DNA from: Companilactobacillus heilongjiangensis
GTDB lineage: Bacteria; Bacillota; Bacilli; Lactobacillales; Lactobacillaceae
Reading direction: 5' to 3'
DNA: 64,000 nt
Assembly (NCBI RefSeq): GCF_000831645.3
Contig: NZ_CP012559.1
Span: 2,480,001-2,544,000 of the forward strand
Both the position numbers and the translations under genes were made by a program. The stretch's first letter is position 1, and each line of letters begins with the position of its first letter. The notes below the pieces were generated by a model that ran no database searches, had not been told where the DNA came from, and saw nothing but the letters and a program-made list of their open reading frames with translations. This document shows positions 44,277 to 52,962 of the stretch, in pieces.

Positions 44277-44582
44277 TTATGCCTTGCCACTGTCCTTAAT
44301 AGCTTGTTCTACTTGGTCATAAACTGGTTTGGCCATAGCAGGCATTCTATATAGGATAGGACCAGCATCAACAACTGGACAGCTTGGTGTAAATCCAAGA
44401 TCTGTGGCAGCGATTGGTGTAAATAGATCGTAATCCTTCATCATATCTTCTGTAATATCCTTAACCATAACGGCATCGGCTTGAACATCGTATCCACGAT
44501 TGCTCATTTCTGTTTCCAAAGCATCCTTGATTTGGTGGCTTGAGTTAACTCCGGCACCACAAGCAGCTAAAATCTTAAACAT
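44277..44582 (-). CDS. gatB: PTS system, galactitol-family IIB component
   Basis: A 101-residue cytoplasmic phosphocarrier. The phosphorylated Cys is Cys9 in ILAACGAGVNSS, in the P-loop-like site typical of IIB-Gat. ALETEMSNRGYDVQADAVMVKDI follows the family pattern. It receives phosphate from the IIA protein encoded 17 bp upstream and passes it to the sugar bound to IIC. Confidence 0.9.
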   Translation of the reverse strand: MFKILAACGAGVNSSHQIKDALETEMSNRGYDVQADAVMVKDITEDMMKDYDLFTPIAATDLGFTPSCPVVDAGPILYRMPAMAKPVYDQVEQAIKDSGKA

Positions 44583-44599
44583 AATTACACTCTCCTTTT

Positions 44600-45124
44600 T
44601 TATTCATTGCTCTTCGCATATTTAATAAATTTTCTATTCAAGAATGAATAGATTTCTTTAGGATTGTCACTCTTAAAGAATGGTACAAGCTCGTTTTCAG
44701 AAGTACGAGCCATGAAGTCCATGATCTGTGCCAAAATGTTTGATTGGCCTTCTGGATCATTGTTAAGAATCATGAACAAAAACTTCACTGGAAATTCTTT
44801 CGATGGATCAATCATATTATGGAAAGAAATTTCTTTATCTAATTTAATAGGAACAATCATTCGTGCTTTGACGAATTCGCTCTCCGTATGTGGAATAGCT
44901 ATATTTGGTATCTTTGGAGATACAACTGACATATCAATTCCGGTTGGATAGTTTTGTTCACGTTCCAATAAATTATTAATGAAGTCTTCAGTTACAAGAT
45001 CCTTCTTTAATAAAGAATCTGCTATTTCGCGAAACACTTCCTCCTGTGTAGAAGCTTTAGAAATATAAACTTCGCTTTCGCTAAATAGTTGATCAGCAGC
45101 TAATTCGCCCATTAACACCATCAC
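44600..45124 (-). CDS. gatA: PTS system, fructose/galactitol-type IIA component
   Basis: A 174-residue IIA-Fru/Gat domain. The phosphorylated His is in NIAIPHTESEFV and the second active-site His region is KEISFHNMIDP. GVVSP-like YPTGIDMSVVSPKIPN precedes it. It accepts phosphate from HPr. The start is uncertain: GTG 45124, ATG 45121 and ATG 45112 (MGELAADQ) are in frame behind GGTAGGTG; 45112 gives better spacing. The promoter has a LacR-type operator (45153-45166) and an overlapping cre-like site. Confidence 0.88.
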   Translation of the reverse strand: MMVLMGELAADQLFSESEVYISKASTQEEVFREIADSLLKKDLVTEDFINNLLEREQNYPTGIDMSVVSPKIPNIAIPHTESEFVKARMIVPIKLDKEISFHNMIDPSKEFPVKFLFMILNNDPEGQSNILAQIMDFMARTSENELVPFFKSDNPKEIYSFLNRKFIKYAKSNE

Positions 45125-45152
45125 CTACCCGTTTGTTTGTTTTTGTTTACAA

Positions 45153-45173
45153 GAACAATAGTAAACGCTTGCA
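45153..45173 (-). promoter_or_regulatory. LacR-type operator and cre-like site ahead of the PTS genes
   Basis: GAACAATAGTAAAC at 45153-45166 recurs exactly 200 bp away at 45353-45366 in front of lacR. AGTAAACGCTTGCA (45160-45173) is two mismatches from a catabolite-responsive element (TGTAAACGCTTACA). A second cre-like stretch GGTAAATGCTTACA lies near 45270. Confidence 0.6.
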
Positions 45174-45312
45174 CAAAATATGTCAATACTAAATATAAAA
45201 TTATAAAGCCATAAATAGCCCTTCCTATATATAGCAATGAGCCACCCGATTTCTTGACGTATTAACAAGGTAAATGCTTACAAAGAAATAAACACTTACT
45301 TACCAAAAATGA

Positions 45313-45366
45313 TTGACAAGCGAACATTCCAATGCTAAATTATGTTTGTAACGAACAATAGTAAAC
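45313..45366 (+). promoter_or_regulatory. lacR promoter and operator
   Basis: TTGACA (45313-45318), 17 bp, TAAATT (45336-45341). The repeat GAACAATAGTAAAC (45353-45366) lies just past the start point, a repressor position that implies autoregulation. Confidence 0.7.
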
Positions 45367-45382
45367 AAAAAGAGGTGATCTT

Positions 45383-46147
45383 TTGTTAAAGAAAGAACGC
45401 TTTCTAAAGATACTATCGGAATTAGATAAGAACGACATCGTTACTGTTAACGATTTAACTACATTATTGAATTGTTCTGATATGACCATCCGTCGTGATC
45501 TTGAAGAGTTGTCAGAATCTGGCAAGTTGATCAGGATACACGGTGGAGCACAAAAAATTAGCGTTTCTCCACTAGAAGAAGCTTCTCACGTAGAAAAACG
45601 CCAGGTACATATTAAGGAAAAACAAGAACTAGCTAAACTGGCAGCTAACCAAATCGACAATTTCGATACTGTCTTTATCGGTCCAGGAACAACGCTTGAA
45701 TTGATTGCTCAAAACATTACTAAAGATATTAATTCTTTGAGGGTCGTAACGATTAGCATTCCTGTATTTGAAAGCTTTAAGAATTCGGATCTTAATTGTG
45801 AATTAATTTTAGCTGGTGGTATTTATCGTAGCCGTTCAGGAACTTTAATCGGTGCTTTGGCAAGCAATGCTGTGAATGGATTGAAATTCGACAAAGCATT
45901 CGTCGGGGTCAATGGGATTCAGAATTCTCAGATTATGACTGCTAACACCGAAGAAGGTCGAATCCAAAGCGTCGCTTTGAATAACTCACAGACGAAATAC
46001 ATTGTTGCAGATAGATATAAGTTGAATCGTAATGATTTCTATACCTTCTATAGTTTGGACGATGTAGATTATCTAGTGACTAACAAGAGCACTTCAAAAG
46101 AGACTATCGATTATTATCAACAATATTTAAGACTTATTACCAAATAA
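45383..46147 (+). CDS. lacR: DeoR-family repressor of the tagatose-6-phosphate genes
   Basis: A 254-residue regulator. The N-terminal helix-turn-helix ([28 protein letters not shown]) is the DeoR type, then the sugar-phosphate sensing domain ([17 protein letters not shown] [39 protein letters not shown]). The start is TTG at 45383 with GAGGTGAT 6 nt upstream. It heads lacABCD; inducer is probably tagatose-6-phosphate or galactose-6-phosphate, as for LacR elsewhere. Identical operator repeats precede this gene and the divergent PTS. Confidence 0.86.
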   Translation: MLKKERFLKILSELDKNDIVTVNDLTTLLNCSDMTIRRDLEELSESGKLIRIHGGAQKISVSPLEEASHVEKRQVHIKEKQELAKLAANQIDNFDTVFIGPGTTLELIAQNITKDINSLRVVTISIPVFESFKNSDLNCELILAGGIYRSRSGTLIGALASNAVNGLKFDKAFVGVNGIQNSQIMTANTEEGRIQSVALNNSQTKYIVADRYKLNRNDFYTFYSLDDVDYLVTNKSTSKETIDYYQQYLRLITK

Positions 46148-46164
46148 TTGGAGGGAATATTTTT

Positions 46165-46599
46165 ATGAAAATCGCATTAGCTTCAGATAAAGCAGGATTT
46201 GAATTAAAAAATTACATCAAGAGTTATCTTGAAAATGAAGGCAAAGGCTACGAAGTTGTAGACCTTTCAGAAGAACCAGCTGCTGATTTCGTAGATTCAT
46301 CAGTTGCAGTTTCTCGTGCCGTACTTGATGGCAAGACAGACCGTGGAATTATGTTTGATGAATATGGTACAGGTTCAGCCATGGCAAGTAACAAGATTCA
46401 CGGCATGGTAACAGCTAACGTTACTGAAGAAAATACAGCTCACATGACAACACAACACAACGGTGCTAAAGCAATTGCTATTGGTGCTGGAATTGTTGGT
46501 AACAAACGTGCAGAATCAATCGTCGATGAATACTTAGGTGTTGAATACGCTGGTGGACGTCACCAAATCCGTTTGGACATGCTAGAAAAACTATATTAA
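46165..46599 (+). CDS. lacA: Galactose-6-phosphate isomerase subunit LacA
   Basis: A 144-residue RpiB/LacA-type subunit. [20 protein letters not shown] and [20 protein letters not shown] match LacA, where the RpiB active-site Cys is replaced (FDEYGTG). It acts as a heteromer with LacB to turn galactose-6-phosphate into tagatose-6-phosphate. GGAGGG precedes the ATG; 17 bp separate it from lacR and from lacB. Confidence 0.95.
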   Translation: MKIALASDKAGFELKNYIKSYLENEGKGYEVVDLSEEPAADFVDSSVAVSRAVLDGKTDRGIMFDEYGTGSAMASNKIHGMVTANVTEENTAHMTTQHNGAKAIAIGAGIVGNKRAESIVDEYLGVEYAGGRHQIRLDMLEKLY

Positions 46600-46616
46600 T
46601 AGGAGGAAATCAATTT

Positions 46617-47132
46617 ATGATTATTGCATTAGGAAACGACCATATTGTTACAGATACTAAAATCAAAATTTCAGAAATGTTAAAAGCTATGGGTCACAAG
46701 GTTATTGATGTTGGTACATATGACCACACAAGAACTCACTACCCTATCTACGGATTACGTGTAGCTAACCTTGTACGTGATGGCAAAGCCGACTATGGTG
46801 TCGTACTTTGTGGTACTGGTGTTGGTATTTCAACAGCCGCTGACAAGAACCAAGGCGTTCGTGCTGCATTAGTTGCTGATACAACAACTGCTAAGTATGC
46901 CAAAGAACACTTGAATGCTAATGTTATCAGCTTTGGTGGTGCCGTTGTCGGTGAACATCTAGCTGAAGAAATCGTTAAGACATTCCTTGCTGCTGACTAT
47001 TTAGGTGAAGATGACGATCTAGTTAAGAAGATTGATGCCGTTGAATCAAAGGACAATCCAGACCAACACGACAATCCACACTTCTACGATCATGAAATGA
47101 AGCTATGGGACGAAGGATTCTATCATGACTAG
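46617..47132 (+). CDS. lacB: Galactose-6-phosphate isomerase subunit LacB
   Basis: A 171-residue subunit with the RpiB/LacB signature [14 protein letters not shown] and the active-site Cys in [13 protein letters not shown]. Works with LacA. AGGAGG lies 8 nt before the ATG. The gene ends with TAG and, 4 bp later, a family B repeat (B4) separates it from lacC by about 400 bp. Spacing and content of that gap suggest that lacAB transcripts may end or be processed before lacC. Confidence 0.95.
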   Translation: MIIALGNDHIVTDTKIKISEMLKAMGHKVIDVGTYDHTRTHYPIYGLRVANLVRDGKADYGVVLCGTGVGISTAADKNQGVRAALVADTTTAKYAKEHLNANVISFGGAVVGEHLAEEIVKTFLAADYLGEDDDLVKKIDAVESKDNPDQHDNPHFYDHEMKLWDEGFYHD

Positions 47133-47136
47133 GATT

Positions 47137-47279
47137 TAGAGAGTGGAGCAAGCCTGGGAATTTCCGAGCATTTACGTAGCTTCCCGAATTGTCCGCGTAC
47201 TTGGCGGACGATTTGGGAAGGTATGTAAAGCGGAAGAAATTGGCTTGCGGAACTCGTTTTAGAGCCACTGCCTATATAA
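47137..47279 (+). repeat. Family B 3'-UTR repeat, copy B4
   Basis: Begins TAGAGAGTGG 4 bp after the lacB stop. Outer arms GCAAGCC/GGCTTGC and GAATTTCC/GGAAGAAATT pair; inner hairpin CTTCCCGAATTGTCCGC / GCGGACGATTTGGGAAG. Ends GAGCCACTGCCTATATAA. It is inside the lac operon. Confidence 0.85.
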
Positions 47280-47400
47280 AGAGGTCTAACAACCTCTACA
47301 TACACATACAAGGCATCCACCCTAACCTTCCAATCCAAATCAAAGAAAAACAAAAAAAGTGAGCTGCCATTGTGTAACTCATCAGGGCTATATGAAATAA

Positions 47401-47463
47401 AAAAGTTAGCCCGGCTTGATGCACTGAACCACGTGGTACAGTGCATCAAGCTGGACTAACTTT
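47401..47463. other. Long perfect-like hairpin between lacB and lacC
   Basis: AAAGTTAGCCCGGCTTGATG pairs with CATCAAGCTGGACTAACTTT, extended inward by CACTG/CAGTG around a 12-nt loop. It has no T-run on the plus strand, so it may be an RNA processing or stabilising stem rather than a terminator. Confidence 0.75.
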
Positions 47464-47540
47464 GAGAGGTTTTGTTTCATAGAACCCATTTTTAATGGCC
47501 TGAACCAGACTATTTTAAATTTAATAAAGGGGTCCGCACA

Positions 47541-48485
47541 ATGAGTAATTCAGTTTTAACAATCACAATGAATCCTTCAGTTGATATCTCCTATCCACTA
47601 GAACATCTAAATATTGATACCGTCAATCGTGTTAAGGATGTTTCCAAGACAGCTGGTGGTAAGGGATTAAACGTTACAAGGGTTCTCAAGCAACTTAGCG
47701 TTGATGTCACAGCATCAGGAATTATTGGTGGAACAATCGGCCAATACATTACTAACCAACTTGATGAAAATGACATCGATCACGCTTTCATGAAGATCAG
47801 TCAAGAATCTCGTAACTGTATCGCTATTCTACACGACAATGGTGACCAAACTGAGATTCTTGAAGCAGGTCCTATCCTTTCAAAAGACGACGAAAACGCT
47901 TTTCTAGAGCATTTCGACGATCAAGTAAGTAGCTTCAATTTAGTAACAATCTCTGGAAGTTTACCACAAGGCCTTTCAAAGGCCCTTTATTCCAAGATGG
48001 TAAATGTCGCTGCTAAGCACAATGTTCCCGTTATTCTGGATAGTTCTAACGAGGCATTACGTTTAGCTCTAGAAAGCGATGTTAAGCCATTTATGATTAA
48101 ACCTAATCAAGATGAAATTGCTCAATTAATTGGTAAAGAAATCAGTGATTTGAACGACTTGAAAGACAAATTAGCAACCGAAGAAATTTTCCAAGGAATT
48201 CCTTGGGTTGTGGTTTCACTAGGTTCGCAGGGCGCATTCGTTAAATACCAAAATAACTTCTTCAAAGTAAATATTCCAAAAATTCACGCCGTTAACCCTG
48301 TTGGATCAGGCGATTCCACTGTAGCTGGTTTAGCCGCAGGTATCGTAAAAGATGAAAAACCAGAAGATATTATGAAAAGAGCTATGACAGTCGGTATCCT
48401 AAATACTTTACAGGAAAAGACTGGAAATATTGACATTAGTCAGTATGAGGATTATTTTGAAAAGGTAGACATAGTTAAGTACTAA
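47541..48485 (+). CDS. lacC: Tagatose-6-phosphate kinase
   Basis: A 314-residue PfkB-family sugar kinase making tagatose-1,6-bisphosphate with ATP. N-terminal substrate loop TMNPSVDISYPLE, then SKTAGGKGLNVTRVL (GGKG site), and the catalytic C-terminal motif NPVGSGDSTVAG with the conserved Asp. AAAGGGGTCC precedes ATG. With lacD 27 bp downstream it forms the second half of the pathway. PfkB paralogs include fructose-1-phosphate kinase, but the operon decides for LacC. Confidence 0.93.
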   Translation: MSNSVLTITMNPSVDISYPLEHLNIDTVNRVKDVSKTAGGKGLNVTRVLKQLSVDVTASGIIGGTIGQYITNQLDENDIDHAFMKISQESRNCIAILHDNGDQTEILEAGPILSKDDENAFLEHFDDQVSSFNLVTISGSLPQGLSKALYSKMVNVAAKHNVPVILDSSNEALRLALESDVKPFMIKPNQDEIAQLIGKEISDLNDLKDKLATEEIFQGIPWVVVSLGSQGAFVKYQNNFFKVNIPKIHAVNPVGSGDSTVAGLAAGIVKDEKPEDIMKRAMTVGILNTLQEKTGNIDISQYEDYFEKVDIVKY

Positions 48486-48512
48486 TGTTTAATTTATTAT
48501 TCGGAGGAATGA

Positions 48513-49508
48513 ATGTATATGACAACAGCAAAAAAGTACGCAGCACTAGAAAAAATGTCTGACAAGAACGGAGTTATTGCAGCTCTTGCTATTGACCAAC
48601 GTGGTTCACTAAAGAAGATGTTAGCCGCAGCCGCAAACAAGCCAGCTAACGAAGAAGATATCGTTGAATTCAAGAAAGCTATTGCTTCTGAATTGACACC
48701 TTATGCTTCAGCTATCCTTTTGGACCCAGAATATGGTCTTCCAGCATCAAAGGTTAGAGCAGCAGGCTCAGGTCTATTAGTTTCATACGAAAAGACTGGT
48801 TATGATGCAACTGAACCAGGTAGATTACCTGATTTGATTTCAGTATGGTCAGTACGTCGTTTGAAGGAAGCCGGAGCCGACTCAATCAAGTTCTTGCTTT
48901 ACATCGATCCAGATGAAGATAAATCAATCATCGACCAAAAGGAAGCATTTGTAGAAAGAATTGGTGACGAATGTGTTGCTGAAGATATTCCTTTCTTCGT
49001 TGAATTAGTTACATACGATGACTCAATTGGTGACGTTAAGAGTGCCGAATATGCTAAGGTAAAGCCTCACAAGGTTATCGAAGCTATGAAAGAATTCTCA
49101 AAGCCTAAGTACAACATCGATGTTTTGAAGGTTGAAGTTCCTATTAACCTTGACTACGTTGAAGGATTTAACGGCGACAACCCTGTTGTTTACACAAAGG
49201 ATGAAGCTATCAAGTACTTCAAGGAACAAAGCGATGCTACAAACTTGCCATATATCTTCTTGAGTGCCGGTGTTACAGCTAAGGCCTTCAGAGATGAACT
49301 ACACCTAGCTAAAGATGCTGATGCTAAGTTCAATGGTGTTCTATGTGGACGTGCCACATGGAGAGGTGCTATCGAACCATTCGCCAAAGATGGTGAAGAA
49401 GCTGGTAAGAAGTGGATGAACGATCAAGGTAAGAAGAACATCGAAGAATTGAACGAAGTTCTTGCTGAAACTGCAACTTCATGGAAAGAAAAAGTTTCAA
49501 AAGACTAA
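48513..49508 (+). CDS. lacD: Tagatose-1,6-bisphosphate aldolase
   Basis: A 331-residue class I aldolase that splits tagatose-1,6-bisphosphate into glyceraldehyde-3-phosphate and dihydroxyacetone phosphate. AIDQRGSLKKML is the LacD start motif, ILLDPEYGLPA and GADSIKFLLYIDPDE contain substrate residues, and DVLKVEVPINL carries the Schiff-base Lys. Length matches LacD. GGAGG lies 5 nt before the ATG at 48513 (an ATG at 48519 is possible). A terminator follows. Confidence 0.95.
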   Translation: MYMTTAKKYAALEKMSDKNGVIAALAIDQRGSLKKMLAAAANKPANEEDIVEFKKAIASELTPYASAILLDPEYGLPASKVRAAGSGLLVSYEKTGYDATEPGRLPDLISVWSVRRLKEAGADSIKFLLYIDPDEDKSIIDQKEAFVERIGDECVAEDIPFFVELVTYDDSIGDVKSAEYAKVKPHKVIEAMKEFSKPKYNIDVLKVEVPINLDYVEGFNGDNPVVYTKDEAIKYFKEQSDATNLPYIFLSAGVTAKAFRDELHLAKDADAKFNGVLCGRATWRGAIEPFAKDGEEAGKKWMNDQGKKNIEELNEVLAETATSWKEKVSKD

Positions 49509-49540
49509 TTTAAAACTTTAAAAATTATGCACTTTGAATA

Positions 49541-49590
49541 AACTGGGTTTTCTTGGACAATCTTTTTGTTCAGGAATCTCCAGTTTTTTC
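49541..49590 (+). terminator. Terminator of the lac genes
   Basis: AACTGG with CCAGTT closes an imperfect long stem (inner TTGGAC/GTTCAGG), then TTTTTT, 32 bp after the lacD stop. Confidence 0.7.
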
Positions 49591-49596
49591 TTTTGG

Positions 49597-49775
49597 GCCG
49601 TCTCCAGGGAAGAGAAATATTAACCTGCTATGCGGACCGGCGTGAGCCAAGGTCTCACACCTCGGTTTGAAGACTTACCAAAGACCGGTAAGTCTCCAAA
49701 CTCGCCCGGTGGTGTAACAGCTAAAGCTGTAACGCCACAACCACAGCGGGTGAATATTCTCTTCCCTTCCGACTA
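49597..49775 (+). repeat. Family A cloverleaf repeat, copy A7
   Basis: Outer arms AGGGAAGAGAAATATTAACC and GGTGAATATTCTCTTCCCT pair with small defects. Helix 1 is GGCGTGAG/CTCACACC, which differs from the GGTCCGAG type in other copies yet remains paired. Helix 3 inner pair is AACAGCT/AGCTGTA. Confidence 0.86.
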
Positions 49776-49905
49776 GTTGATCTGCTGCAATTTAATATAA
49801 AAATACTAATTATTCGGATATACGACTATAATTAATAACAATGTTTAAAACACATTATTACTTAACACACTATATTATTTAGAAATTTTATCTGGGGGTA
49901 AAATT

Positions 49906-50220
49906 ATGGTACCTGCTAACTTTGAATTGGCTAGAAACGCTATTACATCAATGGTTGCTGTATTATTGATTGTCATTTACATTATCTACATGATCTCAAA
50001 ATACTCACATCGTGATAAAGAAAAGGTTTGGACTGGTGATACGATTCTTTTGACTTTCATCGCTATTTACTGTGTTTATATCACACTGATGAACTTTGTT
50101 AAATTGCCTGCTAGTCTTGATTACATCAATACGATTGTCACGTTTGTCTTTATGGCTGTTGTGATTATATTTATCATTAGTTCTATTTTTAAGAAAACTA
50201 CTAATAAGTCTAAAAAATAA
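49906..50220 (+). CDS. Small integral membrane protein, hypothetical
   Basis: A 104-residue protein with three strong hydrophobic helices (~10-31, ~45-62, ~75-94), a Lys/Arg-rich first loop (SKYSHRDKEK) and a basic C-terminus (FKKTTNKSKK). CTGGGGGTAAAATT precedes the ATG. I do not recognise a family. It is monocistronic, between a family A repeat and a terminator. Confidence 0.7.
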   Translation: MVPANFELARNAITSMVAVLLIVIYIIYMISKYSHRDKEKVWTGDTILLTFIAIYCVYITLMNFVKLPASLDYINTIVTFVFMAVVIIFIISSIFKKTTNKSKK

Positions 50221-50225
50221 CAAAT

Positions 50226-50265
50226 TAGGTCTCCTAAATCCGTTTGGATTTGGGGGATTTTTTTG
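50226..50265 (+). terminator. Terminator of the small membrane protein gene
   Basis: TCTCCTAAATCC pairs with GGATTTGGGGGA (one wobble) over a 4-nt loop and is followed by seven Ts. Confidence 0.85.
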
Positions 50266-50268
50266 TTT

Positions 50269-50453
50269 GCCGCCTCCGGGTTCGAGGCAGTAAGGTTGCC
50301 TGCTGTTGGACCGGTTCGGGCGCAAGGTCTCTCACCTCGGTTTTGAACTTCGCAAAGTACGCGAATTTCAAAACACGTCCTGTGCTGTAAGGGCGAAACG
50401 CCCTAACACCACTGCAATTGCTGGCACCTTACTGCCTCGAACCCTCCGGCTAA
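50269..50453 (+). repeat. Family A cloverleaf repeat, copy A8
   Basis: Outer arms GGGTTCGAGGCAGTAAGGT and ACCTTACTGCCTCGAACCC are perfectly complementary. Helix 3 inner pair is AAGGGCG/CGCCCTAA, a third variant; helix 1 is weaker here. CTCCGG flanks both arms. Confidence 0.86.
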
Positions 50454-50549
50454 TTTATACTTTCATTTTCGCCTTATATTTTCAGAATACATATTCATAT
50501 TTAAAGACTTATACATAAAAATTTTAGACATTATCAACTCCAGAAAACC

Positions 50550-50731
50550 TAGCCGAAGGTCGTCAATAATATAGTCAAGCTGTGGAGGTGGCGTTATGGC
50601 TTTAGCCATTACACCACGGGACGAGTTTGGATACTTGCCGAACTGTGGCAAGGATTCAAATCGAGGTTCGAGACCACATTCTGGCTCGGACCGGTCCCCA
50701 CGCAGACTATATTATTGACGACCTTCAGCGG
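50550..50731 (-). repeat. Family A cloverleaf repeat, copy A9
   Basis: Outer arms AAGGTCGTCAATAATATAGTC and GACTATATTATTGACGACCTT (first 20 bases given by AAGGTCGTCAATAATATAG) are complementary. The core is in reverse orientation. Opposed to copy A8 96 bp away. Confidence 0.85.
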
Positions 50732-50792
50732 AATATTTCAGTCCACCCACCTCATTGACATTATGTAATCAGAATCGTCCTGTAAAGATGCT

Positions 50793-50824
50793 ACCCTTGT
50801 CCTTGAAAGTTCATTTCAAAGGGT
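50793..50824. promoter_or_regulatory. Dyad in front of the MerR-type gene
   Basis: ACCCTTGTCCTTGAA and TTTCAAAGGGT form an imperfect inverted repeat ending 11 bp before the start codon, the place where MerR regulators bind their own promoters. Confidence 0.45.
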
Positions 50825-50834
50825 GTGATTATTC

Positions 50835-51236
50835 TTGAAAATTTCTGAAGTAAGTAAAACGGTCGGTCTTTCAATTCCAACTATTCGTTATTACTGCGAC
50901 CTTGGCTTGGTCCCTTCCATTCAGCGTGATCTTGACGGTGAAAGAGTTTTCGACGATGAATCCATCACTTGGCTGAAAGGTATTAAGTTTCAAAGGGACT
51001 TGGGATTGTCGCTTTCTGAAATTCAAACGTACTTACAATTGAGTCAGAAAACCGGTCCTGCAGCTTTGAAAAAACGTCACGCATTGTTGTTAGAGCAACG
51101 AAAAAAAGCCCAGTCAGACCTTGATGCGGCCACTGAGCGGTTAAATTGTTTGGATGAAAAGATTAGGTTAGAAGAAGCTATTATTAAAGGTACTAAGAAG
51201 GATAGCTTGAGTGCTGCAAGAAGATTTAGCCAATAG
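50835..51236 (+). CDS. MerR-family transcriptional regulator
   Basis: A 133-residue regulator starting with a TTG. The winged helix is KISEVSKTVGLSIPTIRYYCDLGLVPS, then SITWLKGIKFQRDLGLSLSEIQTYL and a coiled coil at ~75-118. The C-terminal effector part is too short for a cofactor domain and lacks metal-binding Cys pairs. AAAGGGTGTGATT upstream serves as ribosome-binding region. No target gene lies directly beside it; it converges with the nuclease gene. Confidence 0.85.
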   Translation: MKISEVSKTVGLSIPTIRYYCDLGLVPSIQRDLDGERVFDDESITWLKGIKFQRDLGLSLSEIQTYLQLSQKTGPAALKKRHALLLEQRKKAQSDLDAATERLNCLDEKIRLEEAIIKGTKKDSLSAARRFSQ

Positions 51237-51237
51237 A

Positions 51238-51268
51238 AAAGGCGGTCACATTGTGATCGTCTTTTTTG
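51238..51268. terminator. Terminator between MerR and nuclease genes
   Basis: AGGCGGTCACA and TGTGATCGTCT form a stem with a 0-2-nt turn, followed by Ts on the plus strand and A-rich DNA on the left. Confidence 0.75.
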
Positions 51269-51272
51269 TGTT

Positions 51273-52109
51273 TTATCCAATTTGACTTGTTCCGTCTGCG
51301 TAATTTAGTGTGACACCTGACTGAACATTAAAAATGTAAACATTGAAGTGAACGGCATTGTCACCAATCGATTGTGCTTCCATCTGAACACCACGTGGCA
51401 ACAATTCATCCCCACGAAAGACTGGTGTGACACGATATCTAATGTAATGTGAACTACTTTGTTTCAAATAATAAGCAATATCCATTTCGTGTGCTAACAT
51501 TTCTGGACTGTTCAATGAACGTGTCCCAGTCATCAAATTTTTCGGATTATTATTTTGGCCTGTTAACTGATAACCAATTAAATGACTGCGGTTGTAAAGC
51601 CAGCCACCATTGATTTTCTTATTGTGCCAGCCTGTTGGATTCCAATGTAAAGGTTCCCGTTTAGCTGATGGCATAAGTGAAATATTCAACAATGCGTTAG
51701 CGGCAGTAACTCGGTTGAGATTATCGAGGTCGCCATACTGTTGCCAAGCACCTTTAGCTGTACTCAAATCGTCTTGGTTAAAGCTAGGATTATTGTTATT
51801 GACGACTATTTCCTGCGTGCCATTGTAATTCATATTGGCTAAATCAGTATTAGCAGCTGTTTGAGTTGGCTTGTTGTTGTGATCATCAAGGAACTTTTGA
51901 TTGTCCGCAATCTCTTGTTGAAGTTTAGAAATTGATTTCTTGAGTTGCTTATTTTTTGAAACTAACTTCTTAGTTTTCTTTTGATAAGAGTAATTCTTCA
52001 CATATTCAGTTTTAACATTGCTCTTAGAAGCAGCCTGACTCTGCGTTGTGACTGTTGCCGTGGCTGGAACTAAGGCTAATAAAACTAAAAATCTAACTAA
52101 CTTTTTCAT
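51273..52109 (-). CDS. Secreted DNA/RNA non-specific endonuclease (EndA/NucA-like)
   Basis: A 278-residue exported nuclease. Signal peptide to ~26 (SQAASKS), a Lys-rich coiled coil at ~35-75 that may hold it to the surface, then the beta-beta-alpha-metal nuclease domain with NRSHLIGYQL (the general-base His in the place of DRGH) and NNNPKNLMTGTRSLN (metal-binding Asn). Streptococcal EndA degrades DNA during uptake; here DNA scavenging is likely. Its start overlaps the upstream gene's stop (TAATG), so the two are translated together. Confidence 0.86.
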   Translation of the reverse strand: MKKLVRFLVLLALVPATATVTTQSQAASKSNVKTEYVKNYSYQKKTKKLVSKNKQLKKSISKLQQEIADNQKFLDDHNNKPTQTAANTDLANMNYNGTQEIVVNNNNPSFNQDDLSTAKGAWQQYGDLDNLNRVTAANALLNISLMPSAKREPLHWNPTGWHNKKINGGWLYNRSHLIGYQLTGQNNNPKNLMTGTRSLNSPEMLAHEMDIAYYLKQSSSHYIRYRVTPVFRGDELLPRGVQMEAQSIGDNAVHFNVYIFNVQSGVTLNYADGTSQIG

Positions 52110-52792
52110 TAGCGTTTTGCCCTCCTATAACCGGCATTGATGGCCTCTTGCTCGTTGTGAAAATAGACTGCATTAGATGAATTCATGTTGTAACCGGCTT
52201 GACCAGGGACGTGGTAGATGTGCGAGTTAACATTTCCAACAATGGATCCTGAATCAGATGTGTTCATATCACCTTTAGTCTGAGTTTGCGATGCAGACTG
52301 TTGCGATTGCTGTTGTTTCTGTGCAGCTGCAGCTTGTTCTTGTTGCTGTTTTGCTTGCTCTGCTTGTTGCTTTTGAGCGGCTGCCTGTTGCTCTTGTTCC
52401 TTTTGTTTAGCAGCTGCCTCATCACTAGCAATCTTATCCTTTTGCGACTGTAGACTATCTGCTTGTTCTTGAAGTTTCTTTTTCTTAGCAAGTAAAGCTA
52501 CATTCTCTTTTTTGGCAATTTGGTACTTGTCCTTACCGATATACTTCTGCTTTTTTACTACTTTAGTAGTCTCGGCACTGCCCGTTTGTTTGGAATCGGT
52601 TTGTTCAGAAGTTCCACCGCCGCCAAAGCCAAGTGTGATTATCATGATTAAAATACTCAATAATAAGCCATTGCGATAATGCTTTCGGATAGCTTTAGTT
52701 TGAATCGTCTTATCTAACTTACGAGTCTTGAACATTTTGACTATAAAATAAATTATAAATCCAAACGCCACGACACCGACTATTCTTGTCAT
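52109..52792 (-). CDS. Membrane-anchored coiled-coil protein with C-terminal sunset-like domain
   Basis: A 227-residue protein. Two N-terminal helices (~1-17 and ~42-58), a Lys/Gln/Ala-rich coiled coil at ~85-165, then a compact C-terminal unit SHIYHVPGQAGYNMNSSNAVYFHNEQEAINAGYRRAK-type (~190-227), which is like the small sunset domain found near nucleases and thermonuclease-like proteins. Function unknown. It is coupled to the nuclease gene downstream, suggesting joint action on extracellular DNA. Confidence 0.78.
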   Translation of the reverse strand: MTRIVGVVAFGFIIYFIVKMFKTRKLDKTIQTKAIRKHYRNGLLLSILIMIITLGFGGGGTSEQTDSKQTGSAETTKVVKKQKYIGKDKYQIAKKENVALLAKKKKLQEQADSLQSQKDKIASDEAAAKQKEQEQQAAAQKQQAEQAKQQQEQAAAAQKQQQSQQSASQTQTKGDMNTSDSGSIVGNVNSHIYHVPGQAGYNMNSSNAVYFHNEQEAINAGYRRAKR

Positions 52793-52962
52793 CCCCTGTT
52801 CCCCCTTTTGAAGTTTCTTATACTTATAAATACTATGTTATCCAAATTTATGAAGTTAACAATGATTTTTACAGCTAAAAATTACATATTGTGAAATAAT
52901 GAATTTGGTATATCGTATAAAGTGAAAGTTCCTTAGTCAATCATATTTTAAAGGAGTCAGAT

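Noticed and set aside
47023-47449. Frames antisense to lacB and repeat B4
   Set aside because: They cross a real gene end and a family B repeat; no start signal.
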